Below, piece after piece: positions 37,301 to 45,615 of a DNA stretch of 64,000 nucleotides. Source of the stretch: Pseudomonadota bacterium (GTDB taxonomy: Bacteria > Pseudomonadota > Alphaproteobacteria > Rhizobiales > Xanthobacteraceae); NCBI GenBank assembly GCA_018242205.1, contig JAFECJ010000005.1, forward strand, positions 79,035 through 143,034, in the 5' to 3' direction. The position numbers and the translations under genes were made by a program. Under the pieces are notes generated by a model. That model was given only the letters and a program-made list of their open reading frames with translations. It did no database searches and was not told the origin of the DNA. The number at the start of each line of letters is the position of its first letter. The first letter of the stretch is position 1.

Positions 37301-37390
37301 ACTCTTGACCAGCCGGCCATCGAGCAGCGCGTCGATCAGCGCCTTGAGGAACGGCGCGGACGCGGGAATGGTGAAGACGTTGGGCTTCAT
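34319..37390 (-). CDS. addB: Double-strand break repair protein AddB
   Basis: Partner of AddA, carrying a second nuclease domain and an inactive helicase-like core. The 1023-residue protein starts with VFTIPASAPFLKALIDALLDGRL and has a RecB-type nuclease motif AVIDYKTGAP near the C-terminus. No good Walker A is visible in the N-terminal region, in keeping with alphaproteobacterial AddB. It lies between the MurU-like gene and addA. Confidence 0.95.
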   Translation of the reverse strand: MKPNVFTIPASAPFLKALIDALLDGRLVKSYPASRDPLELARATLYLPTQRACRVARDVFLEELGSGAAILPRIVPLGGIDEDDIAFAEAARAELPEQALAIPEAMGGLSRLMPLSALILTWARTIAPKQRGQQDPGYVPLVANNPVTAFRLAQDLARLMDDMTTRQVPWDALDDLVPDEHDRYWDLTLGFLKFIRAEWPKILTSGNMIEPAERRDLLIKAETERLASSGDPIIAAGSTGSIPATATLLATIAKLPHGAVVLPGLDTDLDDKSWEAILSESDAAHGHPQFALASLIKRIGIVRSDIAALAEPSPHGRERLTSEALRPALASQLWQVLPGDADFAVSADAAVKDIVAIEAANAEEEALAIAVTLREAAETAGKTAALVTPDAALGRRVAALLERWHVAVDDSRGQSLADLPEGVFARLVADVARHDFAPIPLLALLKHPSGAFDGAAVSALERAILRGPRPAAGSEGLAAALDAIRDQIRLHRAKEDSGLHHSDARLTLTDAELEAAAALIGQLRSTMAPLENLRGAQPMKTLAAKHAEVLAALGGMTRDLKAAFDEIVEAEALDVSVSDYAELFHLAIADRTIHRAPADARIRIVGLLEARLQHVDRLVLGGLVESVWPPEAQADAWLSRPMRRQLGLDLPERRIGLSAHDFAQALGAREVILTRPAKLGGEPTVASRFVQRLAAVLGEARWKQALGRGAHYVALARKLDEAEAVTPAQRPAPTPPFEARPRRLSVTEIEDLLRDPYTIYAKHVLKLAPLEEIDAPADAAMRGTAIHDSLAEFDLANKGPLPDDALETLLAIGRRRFEPLQNFPEARAFWWPRFERIAAWFVDFDRQRRAGARALSIEIGGSIPIAFGNDTFTLSVRADRIECRADGRYAVIDYKTGAPPTNPQVQAGLSPQLTLETAILRAGGFKDIPAGGSVSELLYVRLRGGAEAGKEQMVAFKDGGSPDTEADRALAELTRVLAQFADPANPYLSLRHPMWKNHYGTYDHLARIKEWSLTGGLDEEAGE

Positions 37391-37439
37391 GCGGCTAGTC
37401 TACACCTTGTCGTCCCGGCGCAAGGGGGCGACAAATCTT

Positions 37440-38165
37440 CTAGCCGGCACTCGCCGCGATGGCGGCTTCGGCCTGGCCGATCGCCTCGGGCGTGCCGACA
37501 TGCATCCACCGGCCGTCGAGGCGCAGGCCGTAGAGGCGGCCCCGCTCGATGGCGCGGTTGAACAGTCTGGTGAGAGAAAACGCGCCCTGCGGCGCGCCGT
37601 CGAGCAGCCGCGGCGACAGGATCGCGGCGCCGGCATAGACGAACGGCGCGATATCGCGCTCGGCGCGCAGGCCGAGGCGGCCGTCGGCCGCCATCAGGAA
37701 ATCGCCGCGTCCGGCATAGCCGATGCTTTCGGCGGTGGGCGCCAGCAGGAGCAGGGCATCCATCGCCGCGGCATCGAAGGTCTCGGCGAGCCGCGTCAGG
37801 TTCGGCGTCACGCCGTCGATCCAGATCGTGTCGGAATTGATGTGGTAGAACGGCTTGTCGCCGATCAACGGCAGGGCCTTGACCACGCCGCCGCCGGTGT
37901 CGAGCAGCGCGTCGCGCTCGTCGGAGATGATGATGGTGGGCCGCTGCCGTTTGGCGACATGGGCGATGATCTGGTCGCCGAGATAATGCACGTTGACGAT
38001 CGCCATCTCGACGCCGGCATTGGCGAGACGGTCGAGCACGTGATCGAGCAGCGCCTTGCCGGCGACTTTGACCAGTGGTTTCGGCATCGTGTCGGTAAGC
38101 GGCCGCATGCGTTGGCCGAAGCCGGCGGCGAGCACCATCGCGCGGCGCGGCGTGTCGATGCTCAT
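37440..38165 (-). CDS. Sugar-1-phosphate nucleotidyltransferase, MurU-like
   Basis: The 241-residue Rossmann-like NTP transferase starts AMVLAAGFGQRMRPLTDTMPKPLVKVAGKAL, the nucleotide-binding signature, with INSDTIWID as the metal-binding Asp region. MurU makes UDP-MurNAc from MurNAc-alpha-1-phosphate in the peptidoglycan recycling route that bypasses de novo synthesis. The pairing with an AmgK-type kinase gene 10 bp upstream supports this role. Other sugar specificities cannot be excluded. Confidence 0.85.
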   Translation of the reverse strand: MSIDTPRRAMVLAAGFGQRMRPLTDTMPKPLVKVAGKALLDHVLDRLANAGVEMAIVNVHYLGDQIIAHVAKRQRPTIIISDERDALLDTGGGVVKALPLIGDKPFYHINSDTIWIDGVTPNLTRLAETFDAAAMDALLLLAPTAESIGYAGRGDFLMAADGRLGLRAERDIAPFVYAGAAILSPRLLDGAPQGAFSLTRLFNRAIERGRLYGLRLDGRWMHVGTPEAIGQAEAAIAASAG

Positions 38166-38175
38166 GGATCGATGC

Positions 38176-39717
38176 TCATGGCTTTTTCAGGTCCGGTGCG
38201 GGGATGTGGTCGCGATACCAGGCCGCGAGCGGCGCCAAAGCGGGGTGCGCCAGCGCGCGCTGCAGGTAGGTCCATACGCGCGGCAGATGACGCAAATATT
38301 GCGGCTTGCCGTCGCGCTTGTCGAGGCGGGCGAAGATGCCGAGGATCTTGGAGGCGCGCTGCGCCGCCATCAGTGCGTAGAGATGCGTGAACCTCTTGGC
38401 GTCGAAATCCGGTTCGCTCAACCGGGCGCGGGTGTAACGGGTGAGCAGCGCGATCTCGAGCGACTCGGGCACGTCGACGCGGGCGTCCTGCAACAGCGAG
38501 GCGACGTCGTAGGCCGCCGGACCCATCACCGCGTCCTGGAAATCGAGGACGCCGACACGCTTGATGCCGTCGCGATGCGGCAGCCAGATCAGGTTCGGCG
38601 AATGGTAGTCGCGCAATACCCAGGTCGGCGGCGCGGTGAGCGCCGGCTGCAGCGCGTCGCGCCAGCGCATGCGGTAGTCGGCGCGCAAGGCGTCGGCCGG
38701 CGTGACATTGCGGAAGGGCAGATACCAGTCGATCAGCAGCGATACCTCGATCAGCATGGCGCCGATGTCGTAGCGCGGCACGCGGTACATGGCGCCGGCG
38801 TCGACGCGCAGCACGTCGGGCTTCGGCACGCTGTGCAGCGCCGCGAGCAGGTCGACCGCGGCGGCGTAGCGTTCCTCGATCGGCGCCGGCGGATCGCCGG
38901 CCACCACCGTCTCGCTGCCGAGGTCTTCGAGAATGATCAAGCCGTCGGCGCGATCGGCGGCGATGATCGCGGGCGCCGAGCAGCCGGCATCGCGCAGCGC
39001 GTTGGCCATGGCGATGAACGGCGTTACGTCCTCGGCGAGATGGGCGATGGCGCTGTAGGGTTTGCCGTCTTCGACCGGCGGGCCGTCCGGCCGGCGTGGT
39101 GAATTCATCAGGATGTAGCTGGCGCCGTCGCGGTCGAGCCGCTCATACATGCGGCTCGACGCGTCGCCCTGCATGCGCGTGCGACGCGCGGCGCCGAAGC
39201 TCATGTCGTTGAGGAAAAGGCGAATCGTCTGGATGCGCTCGACGCGGCCGGCGAGCTTGCCGAGACCGGTGACGTCGCAGCGGCGATAGCTGTCGCCCTG
39301 CGCCGGATCGAGCGCGAGCGCGACATCGATGCGGTCGGCCGGCAGATGGCCGGCGGCGCGATCCGGCCATTCGATCAGCATCACCGTCGAAGCCGTTTCG
39401 TCGTCGAAGCCGAGTTCGGCGAGTTCGTCCGGTCCCGACAGCCGGTAGAGATCGGCATGGACCAACGGAAAGCGCGGCAGATCGTAAGTCTGCATCAGCG
39501 TGAATGTCGGGCTCGGCACTTCGAGCGCGTCGTCGCCGGCAAGATGGCGGATGAAAGCGCGGGCGAAGGCCGACTTGCCGGCGCCCAGATCGCCCGACAG
39601 CGTGATGACGTCGCCAGGCTCGATCAAATTGGCGATGTCGGCGCCGAGCCGGCGCGTTGCCGCTTCGTCGCCGAGCGCGATCGTAAAACTGAAAGCGCTG
39701 GAACCGGAAGGCGACAT
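38176..39717 (-). CDS. Fusion of TsaE (tRNA t6A ATPase) and an AmgK-like phosphotransferase
   Basis: Two domains in one 513-residue chain. The N-terminal ~150 residues are TsaE: Walker A GDLGAGKSAFARAFIRH, PSPTFTLMQ, LVHADLYRL and LIEWPDR. TsaE is the ATPase that cycles the t6A37 tRNA-modifying complex. The C-terminal ~340 residues are an aminoglycoside-phosphotransferase fold with catalytic WVLRDYHSPNLIWL and metal site VLDFQDAVMGP, like AmgK, the anomeric MurNAc/GlcNAc kinase. The ATG at 39717 is preferred over the TTG at 39753. MurU-like follows after 10 bp, so a recycling role for the second domain is likely. The fusion is known from other Rhizobiales. Confidence 0.9.
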   Translation of the reverse strand: MSPSGSSAFSFTIALGDEAATRRLGADIANLIEPGDVITLSGDLGAGKSAFARAFIRHLAGDDALEVPSPTFTLMQTYDLPRFPLVHADLYRLSGPDELAELGFDDETASTVMLIEWPDRAAGHLPADRIDVALALDPAQGDSYRRCDVTGLGKLAGRVERIQTIRLFLNDMSFGAARRTRMQGDASSRMYERLDRDGASYILMNSPRRPDGPPVEDGKPYSAIAHLAEDVTPFIAMANALRDAGCSAPAIIAADRADGLIILEDLGSETVVAGDPPAPIEERYAAAVDLLAALHSVPKPDVLRVDAGAMYRVPRYDIGAMLIEVSLLIDWYLPFRNVTPADALRADYRMRWRDALQPALTAPPTWVLRDYHSPNLIWLPHRDGIKRVGVLDFQDAVMGPAAYDVASLLQDARVDVPESLEIALLTRYTRARLSEPDFDAKRFTHLYALMAAQRASKILGIFARLDKRDGKPQYLRHLPRVWTYLQRALAHPALAPLAAWYRDHIPAPDLKKP

Positions 39718-39957
39718 CGAATCATCCGCAATGGGGCGGCTCTTTATAAGCAAAGCACGGCGTGCGCCGCTAGGGAGGAGCGGCTACCGCCTTGCCCCGT
39801 TCGCGCCTTGTTTTGACCTCGCTTCATCACCGCATCGCCTTGGTTGAGGAAACATCGCGATTTTCCACCGTTTCCGGAACGCAACTCCGAGCCGATACGT
39901 TGATCGCCACATGAGGGGTTTGACGAACGAAGACAACGAAGACAATGGAGAATTCTC

Positions 39958-40362
39958 ATGCGCAATCTCATGACCGGTCTGACCGTGGCTGCCGTGACGG
40001 CCGCCGCCATCGCGATGCCGACCTTGGCCAGCGCCGAGCCGGCTTACGGTCGCAGCGAAGGTCCCGCGATCTCTAGCTACGCCGCGCCGGTCGCCGGTGC
40101 CGCCGTCGGTACGGCTGTCGGCGTCGGTCTCGCCAATGGCTGGTATGGCGCCGCGCCGACCATCGGTGGCGCCGCGCTTCCGACCGGCGCCGCGGGTGCG
40201 GCCGCTATCGGCGGCGTTGCGGGCATCGGCACCATCGCGCTGATCGACGGCGTGGTTCAGCCGTGCCGCGGCTTCCATGCGCTGTTCGGCGCCAATCGCG
40301 ACGCGTGCGTGGACGGCCAGTATGTCGGCTACGCCCCGCGCCCGCGCCACTACTATCGCTAA
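39958..40362 (+). CDS. Small exported glycine/alanine-rich protein, function unknown
   Basis: I do not recognise a family. The 134 residues start with a Sec signal peptide (MRNLMTGLTVAAVTAAAIAMPTLASA, cleavage after ASA). The mature part is rich in Gly and Ala, with a hydrophobic stretch AAPVAGAAVGTAVGVGLANG that may insert in a membrane. The C-terminal third has two cysteines (QPCRGF and RDACVDG) that could form a disulfide, and ends in PRPRHYYR. GGAGAATTCTC precedes the ATG. A good terminator follows, so it is probably a single-gene transcript. Confidence 0.75.
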   Translation: MRNLMTGLTVAAVTAAAIAMPTLASAEPAYGRSEGPAISSYAAPVAGAAVGTAVGVGLANGWYGAAPTIGGAALPTGAAGAAAIGGVAGIGTIALIDGVVQPCRGFHALFGANRDACVDGQYVGYAPRPRHYYR

Positions 40363-40413
40363 GCCTCTCCCGGGGTAAGCGTAGCGTTCGCGTCCGCGTG
40401 AATGCGTGGAAAG

Positions 40414-40440
40414 CCCTCGCGGTCCGCCGCGGGGGTTTTT
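40414..40440 (+). terminator. Intrinsic terminator of the small exported protein gene
   Basis: CCCTCGCGG (40414-40422), loop TCCG, and CCGCGGGGG (40427-40435) form a 9-bp stem with one G-T pair, followed by TTTTTCTG. It lies 52 bp after the stop codon and ahead of the convergent divL gene. Confidence 0.9.
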
Positions 40441-40452
40441 CTGTGCCGGCCG

Positions 40453-42981
40453 TTATGCCGCGCTGCGCCTCGGCGCTGCGATCCTGGCCGGCGCGGTTTC
40501 CGTCGGGTGGCTCGCCTGTTTGGCCGGGAATACGCAAGTGAAGGTGCTGCCGCGGCCGACCGCGGATTCGACCGACACCGAGCCGCCATGCAGTTCGACG
40601 AAGGAGCGCACCAGCGACAGCCCGAGCCCGGTGCCGCGATGCTGCGAACCTTGCGCATCGGTCTCGAACATCTCGAACACCTTCTGCTGCCGCGCCGCTT
40701 CGATGCCGGGGCCGCGATCGGTCACGGAGAAGATCACAGTGCCGTCGCGACGCTCGGCGGCCAGCGTCACGGTCGAGTTGGCGGGCGAGAAGCCGATAGC
40801 GTTCGACAGAAGGTTGAACAGGATCTGCTTCAGCCGCTTGGCGTCGGCTTCAAAAGAGCCGACGTTGGCCGTGGCGAGGATATCGAGCCGCAGGTTGTTC
40901 TTGATCAGCCGGTCCTGCACGCCTTCGGCGGCTTCCGCCATCGTGGCGCGGATATCGACCTGCGTCAGGTTCAACGTCATCGCGCCGGCATCGATGGTGG
41001 CGAGGTCGAGGATGTTGTTGATGATCGCCAGGAGCGCGTTGGTCGAGGTGGTGATGTAGCCGAGATATTCGTGCTGCTTCGGCGTCAACGGGCCGAACAC
41101 CGGGTCGGCCAGCAGGTTGGCGAAGCCGATGATGTTGGTCAGCGGTGAGCGCAGCTCGTAGCTGACATGGTGCACGAACTCGATCTTGATGGAATCGGCG
41201 GCGACCAGCGCTTCGTTGCGCTCGCGCAGCGCGCGCTCGACATTCACCGTGTCGGAAACGTCCTGGAAGGTCACCAGGGTCGCGCCGTCCGGCAGCGGCA
41301 TGGTCGCCATGTCGATCATCATGCCGTCGCGGCGCTCGATGCGCGCGGTGAGCGGCGCGCGATCGTCGATACTGGTCACGGCTGCGCGCAGCCCGCGCCA
41401 CAGCGCGCTGTCGTCGTGCAGCGCCTGCGACCATGCGGTGACCGCCTCGACATGCGGATGCGTGTTGAGCGCCTCGGGCGTCAGCTTCCACATGCGCTGG
41501 AACGCCGGATTGTGCAGCCGGACGCGGCCGTCTGAGCCGAACACGGCGACGGCCTCGGCGAGATTGTCCAGCGTCTCGCTCTGCACCTTGTTGAGCGCTT
41601 CGTAGTTGCGGCGCATGGCGAGCCGCTCGGTGACGTCGTCGTAGAGATAAGTGACGCCGCCTTCGGGATTGGGCGTGGTGACGACGCGCAAGGTGCGGCC
41701 GTCCGGGAGGTGCCACATGTGTTCCTTCGGCTCGACCGCGCGGTAGGCTTCGTAGAGCTGCTGCTTCCACTGCCGGAAGTCCTGCTCTTCGGGCAGCTTG
41801 CGCGCGCTGCGCAGCGTGTCGAGCACGCTGGTGTCGGTCGGGGTCTGGTCGAGCATCGCCGGGTCGAGGTCGAACAGCGCGCGGAACGCGGTGTTGTAGA
41901 AGGTGAGCTTGCGATCGGCGTTGAAGATGGCGACGCCGGTGGCGAGCTGGTCGAGCAGGCGGCGATGCGCCTCGGTCATGCGCCGCAACTCGGTGCGTAT
42001 GGTTTCCGCTTCGGTGCGGTCGATGGCGATGCCGGCCGCACCGAACACGGTGGGGGCATCGAGCACGTCGAAGATTCGCCGCTCTCCCGCCGCGATCGCC
42101 GGCAGGCGCTTGGTGAATGACGCGCCGCTCGCGCGCATCCTGGCGATCTCGGCGCGCGCCGTGCCGTCGAGCAGATCGAGATTGCGTTCGACGGCGTCGG
42201 CGGCGTCGTTGGCTTCGACGGCACGGGCATAAGCCGAATTGACGAAGATCAGGCCGCCGGCGGCGTCGCGCGCCCATACCGGCGCCGGCAGCGTTTCCAG
42301 CATCGACTTCAGGGTTTCGAGATCGCCGGCGAGCCGGTCATGCCGCGTCGAGACTTCCACCAACTCGCGTTCGATGCCGCTGACGTCGCGCAGGCGCAGC
42401 ACCGCGCGCCCGCCCAGCGCCCGGCCCTCCGCTTCGAGCGGGCGCCCGCTCTGTGTGGTCAAGGTCATGACGAAGCCGCGGCCTTCGCCGCGCAGCCGGG
42501 TCACCGCGTCTTCCATGCGCTGCGCCGCCGCCGCTTCGAGCCAGGCGCCGAAAGCGAGCACGCGCTGCGGCGTGCCACCGGGTGCGATGAGCGCGGTATC
42601 GCCGAGAATCTCCGGCTCGTCCGTCGCCGCCGGCCAGGTGATGATGACTTGTGGCTGCGACAGCAGCAATTGCCGCAGCCGATCGATATCCGCCTGCATC
42701 GCCATGGCGTCGTCGCGCGAGACCCGGTCGTGGCGGCTGCCGCGGCTGCGAATCAGGACGACGGTTGCAAGCACGGCAAAGCCGATGAGGCCGGCGATGA
42801 GCGTGAAGGTCGCGATTTCCTGGCGGCCGAGCGAGCTCACCGCCTGATCGAGCGTCGATCCGTCGGCCGCCGCCGCATCATGCGCGACGGTCAAAGCTGT
42901 CAGGATGACGGCGGCGAAGAATCCGCCTCGTTTCGGACGAGAACGCAATGCCTCGTTCGCCGTCCGGAGTCCTTCCGGCAT
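40453..42981 (-). CDS. divL: DivL-type pseudo-histidine kinase with PAS domains
   Basis: DivL is a cell-cycle regulator that binds DivK~P and controls the CckA-ChpT-CtrA pathway. The 842-residue protein has a signal-like N-terminus, a transmembrane helix (about 58-77), several PAS domains (about 220-590) and a kinase core. In the H-box the phosphorylated histidine is replaced by tyrosine: HHVSYELRSPLTN with Tyr608. This is the DivL hallmark and suggests it does not autophosphorylate in the usual way. The ATP-binding boxes are kept (FNLLSNAIGFSP, DRGPGIE, GTGLGLSL). The neighbouring tsaE-amgK/murU genes are as expected for Rhizobiales. Confidence 0.88.
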   Translation of the reverse strand: MPEGLRTANEALRSRPKRGGFFAAVILTALTVAHDAAAADGSTLDQAVSSLGRQEIATFTLIAGLIGFAVLATVVLIRSRGSRHDRVSRDDAMAMQADIDRLRQLLLSQPQVIITWPAATDEPEILGDTALIAPGGTPQRVLAFGAWLEAAAAQRMEDAVTRLRGEGRGFVMTLTTQSGRPLEAEGRALGGRAVLRLRDVSGIERELVEVSTRHDRLAGDLETLKSMLETLPAPVWARDAAGGLIFVNSAYARAVEANDAADAVERNLDLLDGTARAEIARMRASGASFTKRLPAIAAGERRIFDVLDAPTVFGAAGIAIDRTEAETIRTELRRMTEAHRRLLDQLATGVAIFNADRKLTFYNTAFRALFDLDPAMLDQTPTDTSVLDTLRSARKLPEEQDFRQWKQQLYEAYRAVEPKEHMWHLPDGRTLRVVTTPNPEGGVTYLYDDVTERLAMRRNYEALNKVQSETLDNLAEAVAVFGSDGRVRLHNPAFQRMWKLTPEALNTHPHVEAVTAWSQALHDDSALWRGLRAAVTSIDDRAPLTARIERRDGMMIDMATMPLPDGATLVTFQDVSDTVNVERALRERNEALVAADSIKIEFVHHVSYELRSPLTNIIGFANLLADPVFGPLTPKQHEYLGYITTSTNALLAIINNILDLATIDAGAMTLNLTQVDIRATMAEAAEGVQDRLIKNNLRLDILATANVGSFEADAKRLKQILFNLLSNAIGFSPANSTVTLAAERRDGTVIFSVTDRGPGIEAARQQKVFEMFETDAQGSQHRGTGLGLSLVRSFVELHGGSVSVESAVGRGSTFTCVFPAKQASHPTETAPARIAAPRRSAA

Positions 42982-43146
42982 TCAGATTGCCCCACAGGAC
43001 GCGTCAGGGAATGCGGACGCTCAACGCCGTACCGCTCGCGAATCATTGGACTTTACCCCTCGGGTGAGTCCTGCCGAAAGAGTCCATAAAGGGAACGGAG
43101 CAAGGCACGGCGATCATTCCGCCAGTCGCTCGCCGCACGACGCGCG

Positions 43147-43557
43147 TCAGCTCTGGCTCAGGGCCTGCTTGGTCATGTCTTCGATATTGATCGCCGCCAG
43201 CGCGCTCGAGAACGTGCGCTCCGCTTCGGCCAGGGCCGGCCGCACGATATTGCTGACGAGGCCGGATGGCGGCATCGGCGAATCGTCCGTCTCTTCGGTG
43301 CTGGACGCGGCACGCAGGATGTCTTCGGCTGTGATCTTGTGGTGCTCGCGTGCCAGCTCGTAGCCGCCATGCGGGCCGCGAATGCCGCGGAGAATGCCGT
43401 CGCGCACCAACGCCTGCAGCACCGGCTCGAGATGGCGGGGCGGCAGCTTGTGGCGTGCCGCCAGCGCCTTGGCCGATACCGGCCGATGGCTGGCGTTGAC
43501 GGCGACGTCGATCACGGCGGCAATGGCGAGGACGCCTTTGCGAGAAACGAGCGGCAT
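43147..43557 (-). CDS. Rrf2-family transcriptional regulator without Fe-S cysteines
   Basis: 136-residue winged-helix protein from the ATG at 43557 (an earlier TTG at 43569 is less likely). The winged helix (LPPRHLEPVLQALVRDGILRGIRGPHGGYELARE) is typical Rrf2. No cysteine is present, so it cannot bind an Fe-S cluster in the way of IscR or NsrR; it is more like CymR-type metabolite-responsive members. A 12-bp palindrome lies just upstream. In other Rhizobiales similar genes sit near cysteine or sulfur genes, so control of the cys operon in this window is possible but unproven. Confidence 0.85.
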   Translation of the reverse strand: MPLVSRKGVLAIAAVIDVAVNASHRPVSAKALAARHKLPPRHLEPVLQALVRDGILRGIRGPHGGYELAREHHKITAEDILRAASSTEETDDSPMPPSGLVSNIVRPALAEAERTFSSALAAINIEDMTKQALSQS

Positions 43558-43587
43558 AATAGGCACCAAATGTAACTAATCTGAAAG

Positions 43588-43599
43588 GTAATATATTAC
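43588..43599. promoter_or_regulatory. Palindrome upstream of the Rrf2 gene
   Basis: GTAATATATTAC is a perfect 12-bp palindrome 30 bp ahead of the start codon, in an AT-rich patch that also has TGTAA (43571) facing TTACA (43596). It is a likely self-control site for the Rrf2 regulator. Confidence 0.6.
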
Positions 43600-43638
43600 A
43601 GTTGGTGAAACGTCTAGTGCAAAACGCCGCATTTCTAT

Positions 43639-44094
43639 TCAACTTCCGGTAGAGCCAAAACCTCCGGCGCCACGCATCGTCTGATCTAGGGTTTCAACCT
43701 CGGTCAAAATCGCGCGCGTGACGGTTGCAATGACGCATTGCGCAATTCGCATACCGCGACTGATAATAATGGGCTCGGTACCAAGATTGACCAGCAGCAC
43801 CTGGATCTCGCCGCGGTAGTCGGCATCGATGGTGCCGGGCGCGTTGAGCACGGTAAGGCCGTGCTTCATCGCTAGCCCCGAACGCGGCCGCACCTGGGCT
43901 TCGAAGCCTTCGGGCAGCGCCATGGCCAGGCCGGTCGGCACCAGGGCCCGCGCGCCCGGCACGATGGTGAGCGGCGCGTCGGCCGGAACCGCGGCGGTGA
44001 AATCGAAGCCAGCGGCAAGCTTGCTCTGATAGGCCGGGAGCGGCAAATCCCGCGCGTGCTCAAGACGCGTGATGCGAACGTCGGTCGTGGTCAA
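43639..44094 (-). CDS. dut: Deoxyuridine 5'-triphosphate nucleotidohydrolase (dUTPase)
   Basis: Hydrolyses dUTP to dUMP, keeping uracil out of DNA and supplying thymidylate synthesis. The 151-residue trimeric-type protein has all five motifs: AAGFDFTAA (I), [11 protein letters not shown] (II), [17 protein letters not shown] (III), RIAQCVIA (IV) and a C-terminal [11 protein letters not shown] (V). Its start overlaps the coaBC stop by 4 bp, the usual coaBC-dut coupling. Confidence 0.97.
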   Translation of the reverse strand: MTTTDVRITRLEHARDLPLPAYQSKLAAGFDFTAAVPADAPLTIVPGARALVPTGLAMALPEGFEAQVRPRSGLAMKHGLTVLNAPGTIDADYRGEIQVLLVNLGTEPIIISRGMRIAQCVIATVTRAILTEVETLDQTMRGAGGFGSTGS

Positions 44095-45491
44095 TTCCTG
44101 TCTCCGTCAAGCGCCGCAGCGATCCTGCCGATCAGCATCGCCGCCGCCTCGTCCTTGCTCTGTGGCGGCCAGTCGTCGACGCCAGTCGCCGTCACCAGAT
44201 GAATCGTATTGCGGTCGCCGCCCATGATGCCGGTCGACGGTGACACGTCGTTGGCGAGAATCCAGTCGCAGCCTTTCTTGGCGAGCTTGGCCTTGGCATT
44301 GGCGATGACGTTCTCGGTCTCGGCGGCAAAGCCGATGACCAGCGATGGGCGGTCGACGGCGCGATGCGCGATGGTCGAGAGAATATCGGGATTTTCGGTG
44401 AGCGAAAGCTGTGGCACCGGCGAGCCCGCCTGCTTCTTGATCTTCTGGCCGCCGGCATTGGCGACGCGCCAGTCGGCCACGGCCGCGGCGAAGATCGCGA
44501 CATCGGCCGGCAGAGCACGCTCGACGGCAACGAGCATGTCGCGGGCGCTTTCGACATCGATGACATCGACGTTTTCCGGCTTCGGCAGATTGACCGGGCC
44601 ACTGACGAGAACGACCTCGGCGCCGGCATCGGCGGCGGCGGCGGCGATGGCGTAGCCCTGCTTGCCGGATGAGCGGTTGGCGATATAGCGCACCGGATCG
44701 ATCGGTTCATGCGTCGGCCCGGCGGTGATCAATATACGTTTACCCTTGAGCGGCCGCGGCGTGCTGTCGGCTTTCAAGAGTCGTTCGACGGCGCCGGCGA
44801 TCTCCAAAGGCTCGGCCATGCGGCCGAGCCCGCGTTCGCCGCGCTCGGCCATCTCGCCGGCATTGGGTCCGATCAGCGCAACGCCGTCGGCCTTGAGCTG
44901 CGCAAGATTGCGCTGCGTCGCCTTGTGCGCCCACATCGCCGGGTTCATCGCCGGCGCCAGCAGGATCTTCGCTGTGGTCGCCAACAAGACGGCGGTGGCG
45001 AGATCGTTGGCGTGACCTTGCGCCATCTTCGCCATCAGGTCGGCGGTGGCCGGTGCGACGACGATGAGGTCGGCCTCACGCGCCAGGCGGATATGGCCGA
45101 CATCGAATTCGTGTTCGGGGTTGAACAGATCGGTGTAAACGCGGCCGCCGGTGAGCGCGCCGGCGGCGAGCGGCGTGACGAATTGCGTCGCCGCTTGCGT
45201 CAGAATGCAGCGTACGGCGCAGCCGCGCTCCTTGAGGCGGCGGATGAGGTCGAGCGACTTGTAGGCGGCGATGCCGCCGCCGATGATCAGCAGCACGCGC
45301 GGTTGCGCGGTGGCGGCCGCGCCGGAAGGTGCAACCGGCGCCGCCGGTTGAGCCGGCGCCTCGGTTTCGCCGGCGGCCTCGCGCAGGATGCTGCGCACTT
45401 CGTCCTCGACCGAGCGGCCATTTCGGGCGGCGCGCAGCCGCAACTGCTGCTTCAGCGCCTCGTCGAGCTGCCGCACGGTCAGGGAGGCCAT
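44091..45491 (-). CDS. coaBC: CoaBC (phosphopantothenoylcysteine synthetase/decarboxylase) with N-terminal ribbon-helix-helix domain
   Basis: Makes 4'-phosphopantetheine for coenzyme A. Residues 1-42 ([20 protein letters not shown], then [18 protein letters not shown]) form a FitA-like ribbon-helix-helix DNA-binding domain, joined by a Pro/Ala linker (43-64) to CoaC (65-245; [16 protein letters not shown], His133, PAMNPAMW with Asn183) and CoaB (250-466; [22 protein letters not shown]). No internal ATG separates the parts, so the fusion is real. The ACG motif holding the catalytic Cys of E. coli CoaC is replaced by MAE (214-216). A perfect 10+10 bp inverted repeat lies 34 bp upstream. Self-repression is inferred. 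Confidence 0.94.
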   Translation of the reverse strand: MASLTVRQLDEALKQQLRLRAARNGRSVEDEVRSILREAAGETEAPAQPAAPVAPSGAAATAQPRVLLIIGGGIAAYKSLDLIRRLKERGCAVRCILTQAATQFVTPLAAGALTGGRVYTDLFNPEHEFDVGHIRLAREADLIVVAPATADLMAKMAQGHANDLATAVLLATTAKILLAPAMNPAMWAHKATQRNLAQLKADGVALIGPNAGEMAERGERGLGRMAEPLEIAGAVERLLKADSTPRPLKGKRILITAGPTHEPIDPVRYIANRSSGKQGYAIAAAAADAGAEVVLVSGPVNLPKPENVDVIDVESARDMLVAVERALPADVAIFAAAVADWRVANAGGQKIKKQAGSPVPQLSLTENPDILSTIAHRAVDRPSLVIGFAAETENVIANAKAKLAKKGCDWILANDVSPSTGIMGGDRNTIHLVTATGVDDWPPQSKDEAAAMLIGRIAAALDGDRN

Positions 45492-45524
45492 TGGAAATCT
45501 CCGTTATTTCAATGGCTTGGAAAA

Positions 45525-45554
45525 TTTGATTGCATTGATACCATTGCAATCAAA
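45525..45554. promoter_or_regulatory. Perfect inverted repeat in the coaBC promoter
   Basis: TTTGATTGCA (45525-45534) and TGCAATCAAA (45545-45554) are perfect inverted arms separated by 10 bp. The element lies between a -10-like TATAGT on the minus strand (45560-45565) and the coaBC ATG at 45491, the position of a repressor site. It is a candidate target for the ribbon-helix-helix domain fused to CoaBC. Confidence 0.65.
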
Positions 45555-45615
45555 CGCGAACTATAGCCCGACCCTTTGGGGAGGGAAAGTCGGCTGCGGA
45601 CTGCGCGAGGCGGGC

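Noticed and set aside
43048..43073. A hairpin GGACT...AGTCC upstream of divL as a terminator
   Set aside because: The stem is interrupted and has no T-run on either strand, so it is not convincing as a terminator or a known regulatory RNA.
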